DNA of 6,807 bases, taken from contig CABSHY010000071.1 of NCBI GenBank assembly GCA_902477615.1, positions 1 to 6,807 of the forward strand. The letters run 5' to 3'. Made by a program: the position numbers and the translations under genes. The notes beneath the pieces were generated by a model that saw only the letters and a program-made list of their open reading frames with translations, did not search any database and was not told the origin of the DNA. Shown here piece by piece: positions 5,428 through 6,807 of the stretch (position 1 is the first letter of the stretch; each line of letters begins with the position of its first letter). Source of the DNA: an uncultured Sutterella sp. (lineage in GTDB: Bacteria > Pseudomonadota > Gammaproteobacteria > Burkholderiales > Burkholderiaceae_F).

Positions 5428-6807
5428 GGGCGTTGAGATCAAAGGCAGTGAAGCACTCGTTGAAAAACTTAAAGCGCTCAATGAGGTGCCGCTTTTGCCG
5501 CCACCTCCAAGCCTGATAGCAACGCTTCGTCCTTATCAGGCACGAGGCTATTCGTGGCTCATTAAAAACGTCAAGCTTGGCATGGGCGCATTGATTGCCG
5601 ATGACATGGGTTTAGGTAAGACCCTTCAAGTGATTGCGGCAATGACGCAGCTTAAAGAAGACGGAGAACTCGCAAAAGAAAAGGTACTCGCCGTTGTACC
5701 CACAACGCTTCTTGTTAACTGGCAGCGAGAAATCGAGAAATTCTCGCCAACCCTTAAAGTGGCGCTCTACCATGGTCCTAAGCGTAAGTTACCGAAGTCG
5801 GACTTTGACGTTTTGCTCACCTCTTACGGCACGGCGCGCATGGACATTGAAGTGTTAAAGGCCCAACGCTTCCGCCTTTTAGTGATTGACGAAGCGCAAG
5901 CCATTAAAAACTGCACTTCGTCTCAATCTCAAGCGTTAAAAGAATTAAAGGTTCGTCAGGTGATTGCCATGTCGGGTACGCCCGTTGAAAACCGCTTGAT
6001 GGAGTATTGGTCCATTTTCTCTTTGGTGCAACCGAGACTCTTAGGTTCTCAGAAAGACTTCAAGGATCACTTTGCTAAACCCATCGAGGCCGAACGGGAT
6101 CCCGCAGTGATTGACGCATTCCGAAAGTTGACTGCACCTTTTATGTTGCGACGCTTGAAAACGGACAAGGCAATCATTTCTGATTTGCCGGACAAGATTC
6201 AGCAAGACCAGTTTGTCACCCTCAGAAAAGATCAAGCGGTTCTTTACGAAAAGTACTTACAAGATATCTTGAGAAAGATTGAAGAGGGCAAAATTAAAGC
6301 GAAAGAAACGGGTGAAGATATTCGTATTTTGCAGCGCGGTTTGGTCTTAAAACTGATAACAGGGTTAAAGCAAATCTGTAATTCCGTCTCGCAATTTCAA
6401 AAGACTGATATTGAGTATCCGGATTCCGGTAAAGGTGACCTTTTAATTGATTTGGTCGAGCGCTCGTTTGAAGCCGATCGAAAGGTTTTGATCTTCACGC
6501 AATACCGTGAAATGGGTGATCGTCTGCAGAAGTGGTTAAAGAGCACGATTAACGAAGACGCCCTTTTCCTGCACGGAGGCGTTACCGTGAAAAAACGAGC
6601 CGAGATGGTCGATCGTTTCCAAAATGATCCCACTCAACGCGTAATGATTTTGTCATTAAAAGCGGGGGGCACGGGGTTAAATCTCACGCAAGCTTCCACT
6701 GTCATTCACTATGACTTGTGGTGGAATCCGGCGGTGGAAGCTCAGGCTACAGACCGTGCTTATCGCATTGGTCAGAAAAAAGATGTGTTGGTCTATCGCT
6801 TTATCAC
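5399..6807 (+). CDS. SNF2-family ATPase domain, C-terminal part (partial, frameshifted)
   Basis: This frame has no stop from 5183 to the window end; coding sense begins near 5399. It encodes the SNF2/Rad54-type double-stranded-DNA translocase motor. In the numbering of the repaired protein the motifs are RPYQ (687-690), motif I DDMGLGKT (711-718), motif II DEAQ (807-810), motif III SGTPVEN (835-841), motif V GGTGLNL (1066-1072) and motif VI QATDRAYRIGQ (1092-1102). All catalytic residues are intact, so the loss, if real, is recent. The window ends 26 bases into the codons after motif VI, at the VYRFIT segment, and probably omits about 50 C-terminal residues. The repaired protein would be roughly 1,150 residues. 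Separate translation from ATG 5324, preceded by a GAAGAAGAG purine tract, is possible but would add an unrelated N-terminal tail. The ATP-driven movement on DNA and SWIM-mediated targeting are family inference. Confidence 0.85.

Overview
The window is about 0.75 kb of AT-rich DNA without a recognisable gene, followed by three genes packed tightly on the + strand. The moderate and variable G+C, the YoaA-type helicase, and a secreted cysteine/coiled-coil protein of a kind I recall from Burkholderiales together suggest a host-associated betaproteobacterium, possibly Sutterellaceae. That placement is inference. No marker gene in the window settles it.

Positions 1-753 hold a clear rho-independent terminator (261-289). 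Just downstream (290-410) is a dense set of overlapping inverted repeats that could fold in mutually exclusive ways. There is also a weak orphan promoter (113-140) and a faint trace that may be the C-terminus of an IS30-type transposase (584-700).

The gene cluster starts at 754 with a short exported protein. Its frame is cut by an in-frame TAA at 1243-1245, although 66 more codons of obviously related charged coiled-coil sequence follow in the same frame up to 1446. Thirteen bases later comes an intact XPD/Rad3-family iron-sulfur helicase of the YoaA type (1460-3469). Its stop codon overlaps the start of the next gene by one base (TAATG). That third gene encodes a large SWIM zinc-finger plus SNF2-type ATPase, and it is split by a +1 frame change at a run of five A near 5394-5398. 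The N-terminal half (3469-5427) carries the SWIM finger and the pre-SNF2 domain. The motor half continues in another frame from about 5399 past the end of the window.

The helicase and the SNF2 protein look like one translationally coupled DNA-maintenance unit: an Fe-S 5'-3' helicase of the replication-repair class and a double-stranded-DNA translocase with a nucleic-acid or protein-binding zinc finger. The genes on both sides of the intact helicase carry a single-base lesion each. Either they are decaying in this strain or the assembly has two base errors; raw reads would tell these apart. Nothing here can be called a new defence system from sequence alone. The most interesting points are the SWIM-SNF2 fusion coupled to yoaA, the two lesions, and the competing hairpins upstream.
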